From contig JAZKXO010000106.1 in the NCBI GenBank assembly GCA_045611685.1, forward strand, positions 1 through 64,000: 64,000 bases of DNA, written 5' to 3'. Below, piece after piece: positions 18,666 through 26,292 of the stretch. The notes beneath the pieces were generated by a model that saw only the letters and a program-made list of their open reading frames with translations, was not told the DNA's origin and made no database searches. Every line of letters begins with the position of its first letter. The first letter of the stretch is position 1. The position numbers and the translations under genes are program-made. This DNA is from SIG701 sp045611685. GTDB lineage: Bacteria > Bacillota > Clostridia > Oscillospirales > CAG-272.

Positions 18666-19850
18666 ATGAGATATAATAGAAGGCGTTTGTATGGACCGAC
18701 ACGCGGTCAGCAAGTGGCTGTTCTGTGTGTTGTTCTTGCTATCACGATGATTACTCTTGCTGCGGCGTTCGTGTTTTTGTACAAGCCGAATACAAGCCCG
18801 AAACTTCCGTTTTCGACCGATACGGGTGATCAGCCGCATCAGCCGAGTGAATCAACAGGCGAAGATGATACCCCTAAGCCTGTCGTGCCGATTTACACCG
18901 CACGTGAGGACGTGTACAATTTTCTTATCATCGGACACGACCGCACTGCTAAATTGGCAGACGTGATTATGCTCGTCCATTACGACGTTCAGGCGAAATC
19001 CGTTTCTGTTATGCAGATCCCGCGAGATACCTACGTGGAAGTCGGTAGCAATGTGCCGAAGATCAACGTATTGTTTGCTGCCTATTATAACCGCGCTGCC
19101 GCCGATCGCGTAAAGAACCCGACAAAAGTGGCGGCGGAGAAACTTGCGGAAGTGTTGGAACAGAACCTTTGTATTCAGATACAGTATACGGCTGTTATGA
19201 ACCTCGACGGTTTTGCCGGTATCGTTGACGCCATCGGCGGTGTCGATATCGACATTCCGTACGATATGGATTACGATGATCCCGATCAGGATCTCCATAT
19301 CCATTTGAAGGCAGGACCGACCCATCTTACCGGTGAACTGGCAGAAGGATTTGTTCGCTTCAGAGATTCTTACGTCCAGGCGGACATCGGGCGTATGAAT
19401 GCGCAGAAACTGTTTATGGCGGCTTTCCTTGATAAGTTGAAGTCCTCCATAAGCATCACGAATCTATCAGTAATTTCCAATCTTGCAAACGAGGTTGTCT
19501 CCAATCTTACGACAGATATTACCGCCGCGGACGTAACGTATTTTGGAAAAAATGCGCTTTCCGTTGACTTTTCCAACATTACGCTTCTGACGATTCCCGG
19601 TGACAGCGTAAAGAGCAACGGCTCATGGTACTATGTTATCAACCGAAATGCTACGCGTGCCGCTATCAACACGTATTTCAATATTTACGATAACGGTATT
19701 ACTGATTCCATTTTTGATAAAAACGGCGTATTTAACGATGAATCCTCCGAGACGATTTCTACTGCTTACAACGCTGAAAATCCCGCTCTTGATTTCCAAT
19801 TCAAAGTGGATGACGTTCTAGACAGTTCCATTGATATCCCGCACAACTGA
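18666..19850 (+). CDS. LytR-CpsA-Psr (LCP) family cell-wall glycopolymer ligase
   Basis: LCP proteins attach teichoic acid-like or other glycopolymers to peptidoglycan on the outside of the membrane. The 394-aa protein has a short basic cytoplasmic start (RYNRRRLYG), one transmembrane helix (about residues 18-41, VAVLCVVLAITMITLAAAFV), a Pro/Ser/Thr linker, then the LCP domain with FLIIGHDRT, the ADVIMLVHYD acidic motif, VMQIPRDTYV, and GRMNAQKLFMAAF. The DIGRMNAQK arginine is the usual pyrophosphate-binding residue. It lies between yqeK and rsfS, a common placement. Confidence 0.92.
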   Translation: MRYNRRRLYGPTRGQQVAVLCVVLAITMITLAAAFVFLYKPNTSPKLPFSTDTGDQPHQPSESTGEDDTPKPVVPIYTAREDVYNFLIIGHDRTAKLADVIMLVHYDVQAKSVSVMQIPRDTYVEVGSNVPKINVLFAAYYNRAAADRVKNPTKVAAEKLAEVLEQNLCIQIQYTAVMNLDGFAGIVDAIGGVDIDIPYDMDYDDPDQDLHIHLKAGPTHLTGELAEGFVRFRDSYVQADIGRMNAQKLFMAAFLDKLKSSISITNLSVISNLANEVVSNLTTDITAADVTYFGKNALSVDFSNITLLTIPGDSVKSNGSWYYVINRNATRAAINTYFNIYDNGITDSIFDKNGVFNDESSETISTAYNAENPALDFQFKVDDVLDSSIDIPHN

Positions 19851-19887
19851 TTTACTGACCGCATAACGAAAGGAATATTACAAACAC

Positions 19888-20304
19888 ATGGATAGAGAAG
19901 AACTTCTCGAAGCAACCGCTCAACAGCCTTTGGTGGATAAAAACGCAGCGCCAAAAGAGCTTGCGGAGGCAATCGTTACCGTTCTGGATGCGAAAAAGGC
20001 AAGAAATATAAAGCTTCTTTACGTGGAAGAACAGACAAGCATCACGGCGTATTTTGTCCTATGTACGGCTAATTCTCGCACACAGGTACGCGCGTTCATT
20101 GACGAGATCGAATATAAACTTTCACTTTCCGGTATACTGCCGGATCACATTGAAGGTGTCGATGCCTCCGGATGGATGCTGATCGATTACGGTTCCGTGA
20201 TCGTACACGTTTTCAACCGCGAAGCACGTGAGTTTTACAATCTTGAAAAACTCTACGCTGAGAACAGCGAAGTGGATATTACCGGCCTTCTCAAGGAAGA
20301 CTAA
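19888..20304 (+). CDS. rsfS: Ribosomal silencing factor RsfS
   Basis: RsfS binds L14 on the 50S subunit and blocks subunit joining when nutrients are poor. The 138-aa protein is slightly longer than usual, with ~20 extra N-terminal residues. The DUF143 core is clear: AEAIVTVLDAKKARNIKLLYVEE, YFVLCTANSRTQVRAF, EGVDASGWMLIDYGSVIVHVF and REFYNLEKLYAE. Shine-Dalgarno AAAGGA is 12-14 bases upstream of the ATG. It ends the long plus-strand block; leuS follows after 47 bases. Confidence 0.94.
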   Translation: MDREELLEATAQQPLVDKNAAPKELAEAIVTVLDAKKARNIKLLYVEEQTSITAYFVLCTANSRTQVRAFIDEIEYKLSLSGILPDHIEGVDASGWMLIDYGSVIVHVFNREAREFYNLEKLYAENSEVDITGLLKED

Positions 20305-20351
20305 GTCGCATTTATACTGACTCTAAGTAAATATTTGACAGAGGAAGCAAC

Positions 20352-22769
20352 ATGAAGTACGAATTTAGCAGAATCGACGAAAAATGGCAACAGAGATGGG
20401 AAAAAGAAGGTGCATTCAACGCCGAGGATTATTCTACCAAACCGAAATTTTACGGCCTTGTTGAATTTCCATATCCGTCCGGATCCGGTATGCACGTCGG
20501 ACACATCAAGGCGTATTCCGGCCTTGAAGTAGTTTCCCGCAAGAGAAGAAAGGAAGGATACAACGTCCTTTTCCCCATCGGATTTGATGCATACGGTCTG
20601 CCAACCGAGAACTCGGCAATCAAGTTCAACACACACCCTCGCATCTTGACGGATAGAAACATCGAGAAATTCACCTCTCAGCTCAAGCGTGTCGGCTTCT
20701 CCTTCGATTGGAACCGCGTAATTGATACGACGGATGAGAACTACTACAAATGGACACAGTGGATCTTCCGCAAAATGTTTGACGAGGGACTCGTGTTCCG
20801 CGCCAAAACGCTTGTAAACTATTGTCCGCACTGTAAGGTCGTCCTTTCAAACGAGGACTCCCAGGGCGGTAAGTGTGACATCTGCCACAACGACATCGTA
20901 CAGAAGTCAAAGGACGTTTGGTATCTGCGGATTACCCAGTATGCGGACAAGCTTCTCGAGGGTCTCGACCACGTCGATTATCTCCCGAACGTTCGACTCC
21001 AGCAGGAGAACTGGATCGGACGCTCCACCGGCGCTTTCGCCGACTTTGCTCTGGTAGATGCTGACGGGGTGTCTCTCGGCGAATCTCTCCGCATTTACAC
21101 TACCCGCTGTGATACGATGTTCGGCGTAACGTTTATGGTTATCGCACCCGAACATCCCGTCCTTGAAAAGTATGCGGACAAACTGAAAAACACCGAAGCG
21201 CTTGACGCGTATAAGGTGGAGTGCTCGAAGAAAACAGAGTTCGAGCGTACTCAGCTCGTTAAGGATAAGACGGGCGTTTGCCTTGACGGCATCTATGCCG
21301 TAAACCCCGCAAACGGCAAACAGATCCCGATCTACATTTCCGACTACGTAATGATGGGTTACGGTACGGGTGCAATTATGGCGGTTCCGGCGCACGATGA
21401 GCGCGATTACGAGTTTGCCAAGAAATTCGGTATTGACATTATCGAAGTTATCAAAGGCGGCGATATTGAAAAAGAAGCATACACCGGCGACGGTGAAATG
21501 GTGAACTCCGACTTTTTGAACGGTATCAAGACGAAAGCCGAAGCAATTGAAACGATGCTCAAATACCTCGGCGAGAAGGGCATTGGCGAGAAGGGCGTTC
21601 AGTACAAGATGAAGGACTGGGCGTTCAACCGTCAGAGATACTGGGGTGAGCCGATTCCGATCGTACACTGTGAGCATTGCGGTGACGTTGGCGTTCCGTA
21701 TGAGGAACTACCGCTGAAATTGCCCGTTCTTGAAAATTTCGCTCCCGGTGAAGGCGGAGAAAGCCCGCTTGCCAAGATCGAATCGTTCGTTAACTGCACT
21801 TGCCCGAAATGCGGCAAGCCTGCAAAGCGCGAAACGGATACGATGCCGCAGTGGGCAGGATCTTCCTGGTACTTCCTCCGTTACATTGATCCGGATAATG
21901 CCGAGAAGTTTGCCGATCCCGAGAAGCTGAAATACTGGCTGCCGGTTGACTGGTACAACGGCGGTATGGAGCATGTCACCCGACACATGATCTACTCCCG
22001 CTTCTGGCACCACTTCCTCTACGATATTGGAACGGTGCCTGTTAACGAGCCGTATGCGAAGCGTACGGCACAGGGACTGATTCTCGGCCCCGATGGAGAG
22101 AAGATGAGCAAATCCAAGGGCAACGTCGTGGATCCTAACGACGTAATTGACGAATACGGCGCGGACGTTCTGCGTGTATACGTTCTCTTTATGGGCGAGT
22201 ACGGATCCGCAGCTCCGTGGAATGACAGCTCCGTGCGCGGATGTAAGCGCTTCCTTGACCGTGTCGGCGCGCTGACTGATATTGCGTCCGGACGCGGAGT
22301 CACCCCTGAGCTCGAAACCGCCTTCCATAAGACTGTCAAAAAGGTTTCAAGCGATATTGAAGAGATGAAGTACAATACCGCGATCGCGGCAATGATGACG
22401 CTCCTGAACGATATTTATGAGGTAGGCCGCATCACGCTTGACGAACTGGAAACGTTCATCTCTATCCTGAATCCGTTTGCTCCGCATATCACCGAGGAGA
22501 TTTGGGAGATCATCGGCGGCAAGGACCTTCTCAGCCTTAGAGCATGGCCCACGTACGACGAGGCAAAAACGCAGGATGCCACGATCGAAATCGCAGTACA
22601 GATCTCCGGCAAACTGAAAAATACGATTACGATTGCAGCAGACGCTTCCAAAGAAGAGGCGATCGCCGCCGCAAAGGCAGATGAAAAGGTTGCGGCATCC
22701 CTCGAAGGGAAGAGCATCGTAAAAGAAATTTATGTCCCCGGTAGAATCGTTAATATCGTTGCAAAATAA
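20352..22769 (+). CDS. leuS: Leucyl-tRNA synthetase
   Basis: A class I aminoacyl-tRNA synthetase charging tRNA-Leu. The 805-aa protein has the HIGH-type motif YPSGSGMHVGHIKAY (about residues 37-51), the CP1 editing domain with the threonine-rich TTRCDTMFGVTF segment and GYGTGAIMAVPAHDERD, and KMSKSKGNVVDP (about 583-594). A zinc-type Cys cluster (CPHCKVVLSNED...CDIC) is present, and the usual C-terminal tRNA-binding domain ends the protein. Shine-Dalgarno GAGGAAG precedes the ATG. No T-box leader fits in the 47-base gap. Confidence 0.97.
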   Translation: MKYEFSRIDEKWQQRWEKEGAFNAEDYSTKPKFYGLVEFPYPSGSGMHVGHIKAYSGLEVVSRKRRKEGYNVLFPIGFDAYGLPTENSAIKFNTHPRILTDRNIEKFTSQLKRVGFSFDWNRVIDTTDENYYKWTQWIFRKMFDEGLVFRAKTLVNYCPHCKVVLSNEDSQGGKCDICHNDIVQKSKDVWYLRITQYADKLLEGLDHVDYLPNVRLQQENWIGRSTGAFADFALVDADGVSLGESLRIYTTRCDTMFGVTFMVIAPEHPVLEKYADKLKNTEALDAYKVECSKKTEFERTQLVKDKTGVCLDGIYAVNPANGKQIPIYISDYVMMGYGTGAIMAVPAHDERDYEFAKKFGIDIIEVIKGGDIEKEAYTGDGEMVNSDFLNGIKTKAEAIETMLKYLGEKGIGEKGVQYKMKDWAFNRQRYWGEPIPIVHCEHCGDVGVPYEELPLKLPVLENFAPGEGGESPLAKIESFVNCTCPKCGKPAKRETDTMPQWAGSSWYFLRYIDPDNAEKFADPEKLKYWLPVDWYNGGMEHVTRHMIYSRFWHHFLYDIGTVPVNEPYAKRTAQGLILGPDGEKMSKSKGNVVDPNDVIDEYGADVLRVYVLFMGEYGSAAPWNDSSVRGCKRFLDRVGALTDIASGRGVTPELETAFHKTVKKVSSDIEEMKYNTAIAAMMTLLNDIYEVGRITLDELETFISILNPFAPHITEEIWEIIGGKDLLSLRAWPTYDEAKTQDATIEIAVQISGKLKNTITIAADASKEEAIAAAKADEKVAASLEGKSIVKEIYVPGRIVNIVAK

Positions 22770-22829
22770 CCGGCACTTAATTTGCGGATAATCAGCGGCG
22801 TGTTTTTGGAGAAATTTCCGAATTTTCTA

Positions 22830-22858
22830 TTGACAACCCTGGATTAGTGGAGTATAAT
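22830..22858 (+). promoter_or_regulatory. Promoter of rpsU
   Basis: TTGACA (22830-22835), 17-bp spacer, TATAAT (22853-22858). The rpsU start codon lies about 45 bases downstream of the expected transcription start. Confidence 0.9.
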
Positions 22859-22910
22859 ATTTGGGAGATGTACATTATCTCGTGTGCCTAATGCGAAGGG
22901 AGGGATATGG

Positions 22911-23087
22911 ATGGCAGAGATCAGAGTTAAGGATAATGAATCGCTTGACAGTGCGCTTCGTAGATTCAAGCGTCAGTGTCAGAGATCCGGCATTCAGGCC
23001 GAGCTTCGCAAGAGAGAATGCTACGAGAAGCCGAGTGTCAAGAGAAAGAAGAAGTCCGAGGCGGCAAGAAAACGTAAGTATAAATAA
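22911..23087 (+). CDS. rpsU: 30S ribosomal protein S21
   Basis: S21 is a small basic protein of the 30S platform near the anti-Shine-Dalgarno. The 58-aa product starts MAEIRVKDNESLDSALRRF and ends in a strongly basic tail (KRKKKSEAARKRKYK), as expected. The start at 22911 follows GAAGGGAGGG; the in-frame ATG at 22884 is rejected because it lacks a Shine-Dalgarno and homologues begin at the later site. It is a single-gene unit with its own promoter and terminator. Confidence 0.96.
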   Translation: MAEIRVKDNESLDSALRRFKRQCQRSGIQAELRKRECYEKPSVKRKKKSEAARKRKYK

Positions 23088-23101
23088 TTATATTTATGTA
23101 A

Positions 23102-23137
23102 AGAGAGAGAATTTTTCTCTCTCTTTTCTCTTGTTTT
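23102..23137 (+). terminator. Rho-independent terminator after rpsU
   Basis: AGAGAGAGAA (23102-23111) pairs with TTCTCTCTCT (23115-23124), followed by a T-rich tail. Confidence 0.85.
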
Positions 23138-23145
23138 GGTAATCC

Positions 23146-23174
23146 TTGACAATGCACGTATTTTGTGCTATAAT
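23146..23174 (+). promoter_or_regulatory. Promoter of the NahK-like kinase gene
   Basis: TTGACA (23146-23151), 17-bp spacer, TATAAT (23169-23174). The leader before the start codon is about 60 nt. Confidence 0.88.
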
Positions 23175-23241
23175 ACTTTTAATATACTGTATAACAGGAG
23201 TTACATTTTATAAATGCCGCAAGGTATAGGGAGGTTTGGTC

Positions 23242-24333
23242 ATGGATCCCATCTTAGATGTTGCATCACAGTTCCAGTACGCAGGAACTCCCGTTTCTGC
23301 GGTCCCTTGTCATGTCGGACATATTAACAGCACGTACTTTATTACTTGCGACGGGGAGAACGCGGTTCGCTATATTCTCCAGAAAATTAACACCAATGTC
23401 TTCACAAAACCAGTTGAGGTTGTGGAGAACATGGTTGCCGTCTGCGATCATCTGAGGGGAAAGATCAGAGCCGAAGGCGGAGACGTTGACAGAGAAACGA
23501 TTGCAATTATTCCCACACGAGACGGAAAGATGTACTACGTTTCACCTGAGGGTGAGTATTGGCGTACATACCGTGCAATAGAGGGCGTTGTTACTTATAA
23601 TCTTGCTGAGTCCACGGAAATGTTCCGATCTGCCGCCTCTGCGTTCGGCCGTTTCTTTAACCGCCTTTCTGATTTTCCGGCTGAACGGTTGCATGTAACA
23701 ATTCCTAATTTCCATAATACAGTCAGCCGTTTTGCAGATTTTAAAAAGGCTGTAGCTGAAAACAAAGCCGGAAGAGCCGAGGGAGCCGCCGAAGAAATTG
23801 CATTTGCACTGGCCCACGAGGGAATTTGTTCCTTTATTATGGAAGGCATTGAGACTGGCCGGTTCAAGTTAGGGGTTACCCATAATGACACGAAACTCAA
23901 CAACATTTTGATTGACAAAGAATCCGGCCGAGGCATATGTATTATAGATATGGATACCGTAATGCCCGGAAGCCTTTTGTTTGATTTCGGTGATGCAATC
24001 CGTTTTGGTGCATCCAGCGCTCTTGAGGATGAAACGGACCTTGAAAAGGTTTACATAGACCACACTATGTTTGAGGCGTATGTTGACGGCTTCCTCAGCG
24101 AGCTTCGCGAAGCTGTGAATGAAGACGAAATCCGTGCTTTCCCCATGGCTGCGCGTGTTATAACCTTTGAGACAGGTATTAGGTTCCTTACTGACTACCT
24201 GAATGGGGATGTGTATTTCCGCACGTCGCATCCGGGTCATAATCTTGAACGCGCACGAAATCAGTTCAAATTGGTAGCTGACGGTGAAGAACGATATGAT
24301 GAACTTTGTAAGATTGTCGAAAAATATATCTGA
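23242..24333 (+). CDS. APH-fold sugar kinase, NahK-like (N-acetylhexosamine 1-kinase type)
   Basis: This 363-aa protein has the aminoglycoside-phosphotransferase/choline kinase fold used by NahK, which phosphorylates N-acetylgalactosamine and N-acetylglucosamine at C1. Visible motifs are CHVGHINSTYFI near residue 23, VRYILQKINTNVF (nucleotide-binding lysine), the catalytic loop THNDTKLNNILID (about residues 211-223) and IIDMDTVMPGSLLFDFGDAIR. The ATG at 23242 has AGGGAGG 7 bases upstream. Substrate is inferred from family resemblance; the window also carries N-acetylsugar catabolic genes (38492-42161), which fits, but no lacto-N-biose phosphorylase is adjacent. The ROK regulator facing it may control it. 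Confidence 0.78.
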   Translation: MDPILDVASQFQYAGTPVSAVPCHVGHINSTYFITCDGENAVRYILQKINTNVFTKPVEVVENMVAVCDHLRGKIRAEGGDVDRETIAIIPTRDGKMYYVSPEGEYWRTYRAIEGVVTYNLAESTEMFRSAASAFGRFFNRLSDFPAERLHVTIPNFHNTVSRFADFKKAVAENKAGRAEGAAEEIAFALAHEGICSFIMEGIETGRFKLGVTHNDTKLNNILIDKESGRGICIIDMDTVMPGSLLFDFGDAIRFGASSALEDETDLEKVYIDHTMFEAYVDGFLSELREAVNEDEIRAFPMAARVITFETGIRFLTDYLNGDVYFRTSHPGHNLERARNQFKLVADGEERYDELCKIVEKYI

Positions 24334-24337
24334 TAAA

Positions 24338-24379
24338 ATCGCCGAGTTGTTGCACGAATGTGCGTGATAACTCCGCGAT
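24338..24379 (+). repeat. Imperfect inverted repeat directly after the NahK-like gene
   Basis: ATCGCCGAGTTGTTGCAC (24338-24355) and GTGCGTGATAACTCCGCGAT (24360-24379) form a long stem with a GAAT loop and a few mismatches. No T-run follows, so it is not an intrinsic terminator by itself; it could protect the mRNA 3' end. Confidence 0.5.
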
Positions 24380-24426
24380 ATATCCTCTCGGAATTTTAAA
24401 TGTTCGGGTTATAAGCGCAAATGTTT

Positions 24427-24472
24427 AGGGCTGACGCATTCAAGTGCGTCAGCCCTGTTTTTATTTTTTTGT
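24427..24472 (+). terminator. Strong rho-independent terminator between the NahK-like gene and the ROK gene
   Basis: AGGGCTGACGCA (24427-24438) and TGCGTCAGCCCT (24445-24456) form a perfect 12-bp stem with loop TTCAAG, followed by GTTTTTATTTTTTT. The tail runs over the 3' end of the convergent ROK regulator gene. Confidence 0.92.
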
Positions 24473-25519
24473 ATCGTCAAAAACTAGATGAGAAAGCCAA
24501 ACTTCCGTTAGTTTCATGGTAAGTCCGCGGTGTGAGTGCCTGTCTCCGGAGTTACTGCTTGTGAATCGGGGGAGGGTATCCGAGGATACAGGAGAAAGTT
24601 CGCGTAGGTGCTTGTATACCAGTTCTGCAAACGCGTCTTGATTCTTATAGAGTTCACACTCAAGTATGACCTCATCGGGGGCAATCACCGTTATGGCATT
24701 ATAAATCGCTCTTGCCAGAAGTGAGGCATTTTCATGGGGAGGATTGGATTGTTTGAGAGATGATTGAAGAGTGCGTCCGTGAGCGATCATCATCTCGCCG
24801 AAATTGCCCGCCGCATTGTGTCTCCCTTTCAAAATTTCGCCGTATTCCACGATCGCTCCGCTGACATCGTCTTCTTCTGCAAAGAAGTAGAGAATGATTT
24901 TATCACGGTAGTTGTCAATCTCGGAGATTTTGGATGTAGCAGCGGCATTATAGGATGCATCAATACAAATAGGAATATCGGCAAATGTGCGCCTGACGGT
25001 TTCATAAATGGGAATAGAGGAAAGCGCGGGTAATCGCTCCCCTAAAACACGATCCTTATCAATCGAATAAGCACCCGGGAGTGATATGCCAAGTCCGATG
25101 CAATTGTCGGCATTTGTCGCACTGGTAAGAAATTTGCGGGCGTCTTTCAGGAACAAAGTGAGATTTTCTTCAAAAGTAAAATCATCGTTAAAAGAAAAAA
25201 GACGATTTTCGACAACATCCAATTTAATGTTGACAACAGATAATCTAAAGTCTCGGCTTGTGAGATCGAGAATAAGTGCAAAATATTCCGGATTAATGCA
25301 GAGAACACCGGCGCGTCGTCCAGCAGCGGCGCGCCTTTCTTTTGTTTGATGAATTATGTTTAGGTCAAGTAATGCATCGGCAACCTTTCCAACAGTCATA
25401 AGGCTGAGGCCTGTTTGGGCAGAAATATCGGCCCTGCTGATCATCTTCGCCGCAGAAACAGAGCGAAAAACGGATTTGATACTCTCCCATTTAATGCTTT
25501 TAAGACTAATTTGCTGCAT
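24461..25519 (-). CDS. ROK-family transcriptional regulator with degenerate sugar-kinase domain
   Basis: A 352-aa protein of NagC/XylR type: an N-terminal winged helix (about residues 15-75, KMISRADISAQTGLSLMTVG) followed by a ROK domain. Such proteins repress sugar genes and release DNA on binding a sugar or sugar phosphate. The ROK domain is unusual: the CxCGxxGCxE zinc motif is missing, the AGxxGH histidine is a glutamate (AGNFGEM), and the usual DxGGT phosphate loop is LDLTSRD. It is unlikely to be a kinase, and its ligand pocket may differ. It has its own promoter (25579-25607) and GGAG before the ATG. It converges on the NahK-like gene, a likely but unproved target. Confidence 0.82.
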   Translation of the reverse strand: MQQISLKSIKWESIKSVFRSVSAAKMISRADISAQTGLSLMTVGKVADALLDLNIIHQTKERRAAAGRRAGVLCINPEYFALILDLTSRDFRLSVVNIKLDVVENRLFSFNDDFTFEENLTLFLKDARKFLTSATNADNCIGLGISLPGAYSIDKDRVLGERLPALSSIPIYETVRRTFADIPICIDASYNAAATSKISEIDNYRDKIILYFFAEEDDVSGAIVEYGEILKGRHNAAGNFGEMMIAHGRTLQSSLKQSNPPHENASLLARAIYNAITVIAPDEVILECELYKNQDAFAELVYKHLRELSPVSSDTLPRFTSSNSGDRHSHRGLTMKLTEVWLSHLVFDDTKK

Positions 25520-25578
25520 GTTTTAACTCCATTCATGGTGTGCTGAGAAATGAGAATTTTTAATCACCGTATAATAAT

Positions 25579-25607
25579 ATTATATTCAGACACCACCGCT
25601 AAGTCAA
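25579..25607 (-). promoter_or_regulatory. Promoter of the ROK regulator gene
   Basis: On the minus strand TTGACT (25607-25602), 17-bp spacer, TATAAT (25584-25579). It faces away from the blaI-like promoter about 115 bp to the right. Confidence 0.8.
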
Positions 25608-25685
25608 GAGGGAGAAAAGGATGGAAGGGTGGAAACACGGGGGAGAGAAATCGGGAATTTTCTGCGTAAGACATCCGTAAAAAAG

Positions 25686-25709
25686 AAAAAAACAAATATT
25701 TGTCTTTTT
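25686..25709. repeat. AT-rich near-palindrome upstream of the blaI-like promoter
   Basis: ACAAATATTTGT (25692-25703) is a perfect 12-bp palindrome extended by A and T runs with one mismatch per arm. It lies 20 bp upstream of the -35 box. It could be an operator for the BlaI-like repressor, whose family binds ACA-n-TGT dyads, but this is inference. The rest of the 326-bp intergenic region (25520-25845) holds the two divergent promoters and otherwise nothing recognisable. Confidence 0.4.
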
Positions 25710-25722
25710 TCTCAAATTTGTG

Positions 25723-25751
25723 TTGACAAACGAGTTAGGCGTGTGTATAAT
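25723..25751 (+). promoter_or_regulatory. Promoter of the blaI-like operon
   Basis: TTGACA (25723-25728), 17-bp spacer, TATAAT (25746-25751). The leader to the start codon is about 100 nt. Confidence 0.9.
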
Positions 25752-25813
25752 ATTTATTGTCAGCCCTTTTGCGGACTTTTTTCGGCAGACACCGCATATC
25801 GTTGGCATAACGT

Positions 25814-25857
25814 TAGGAGATCGCAGTTGAAGAGATGGCTGCGTTGTGGATAGTGTG
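25814..25857 (+). promoter_or_regulatory. blaI-like ribosome-binding site with possible intervening stem
   Basis: TAGGAGA (25814-25820) is the only Shine-Dalgarno. It is followed by CGCAG (25822-25826) and CTGCG (25839-25843), which can pair. With the stem formed, the residual spacing is 12 bases to GTG 25855 or 15 to ATG 25858. Confidence 0.35.
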
Positions 25858-26286
25858 ATGATGGACGCGAAAACAACTCACCTTGCTTCCGCGGGTAAAG
25901 CGGAGCACAAAATTGACTATACAAAGAAACTTCCCGATGCCGAATTTGAGGTAATGCTTGCGGTATGGGAGGGCGAGTCTCCGGTTAACACTGCATATCT
26001 CATGGAAATGGTGGGACGTGCGCGTGGCTGGAAGGCACCCACCTTGATTTCGTTCCTTGTGCGCCTTGAAGAGCGTGGGTACATAACTTCCGAAAAGCGT
26101 GGTAAAGAGCGGTACTACACGCCGCTTGCGGATCGAGTCGAATACCTCCGCATCGCTACCGAGCAGTTTGTGGAACAGTACCATGGCGGCTCGTTCGTGC
26201 GCATGATGGATTCGCTTTACAGAAACAAGAATCTGTCCGAGGAAGATATTGACGATCTTCTCCAGTGGCTCAAATCCAAATATTGA
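25858..26286 (+). CDS. BlaI/MecI/CopY-family transcriptional repressor
   Basis: A 142-aa protein with the family's N-terminal winged helix (about residues 22-95: LPDAEFEVMLAVWEG, TLISFLVRLEERGYITSEKRGKERYYTPL) and a C-terminal dimerisation helix pair (LSEEDIDDLLQWLKS). These proteins repress their own operon and are usually inactivated by cleavage by a partner BlaR1/MecR1 membrane protease. No such protease gene is present; the next gene, 6 bases downstream, encodes a nuclease-like protein. The start is uncertain among GTG 25846, GTG 25855, ATG 25858 and ATG 25861, and a stem may lie between the Shine-Dalgarno and the start. Confidence 0.85.
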   Translation: MMDAKTTHLASAGKAEHKIDYTKKLPDAEFEVMLAVWEGESPVNTAYLMEMVGRARGWKAPTLISFLVRLEERGYITSEKRGKERYYTPLADRVEYLRIATEQFVEQYHGGSFVRMMDSLYRNKNLSEEDIDDLLQWLKSKY

Positions 26287-26292
26287 GTTCAT

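Noticed and set aside
20305..20351. T-box riboswitch before leuS
   Set aside because: The gap to rsfS is only 47 bases, far too short for a T-box, and no T-box sequence is present.
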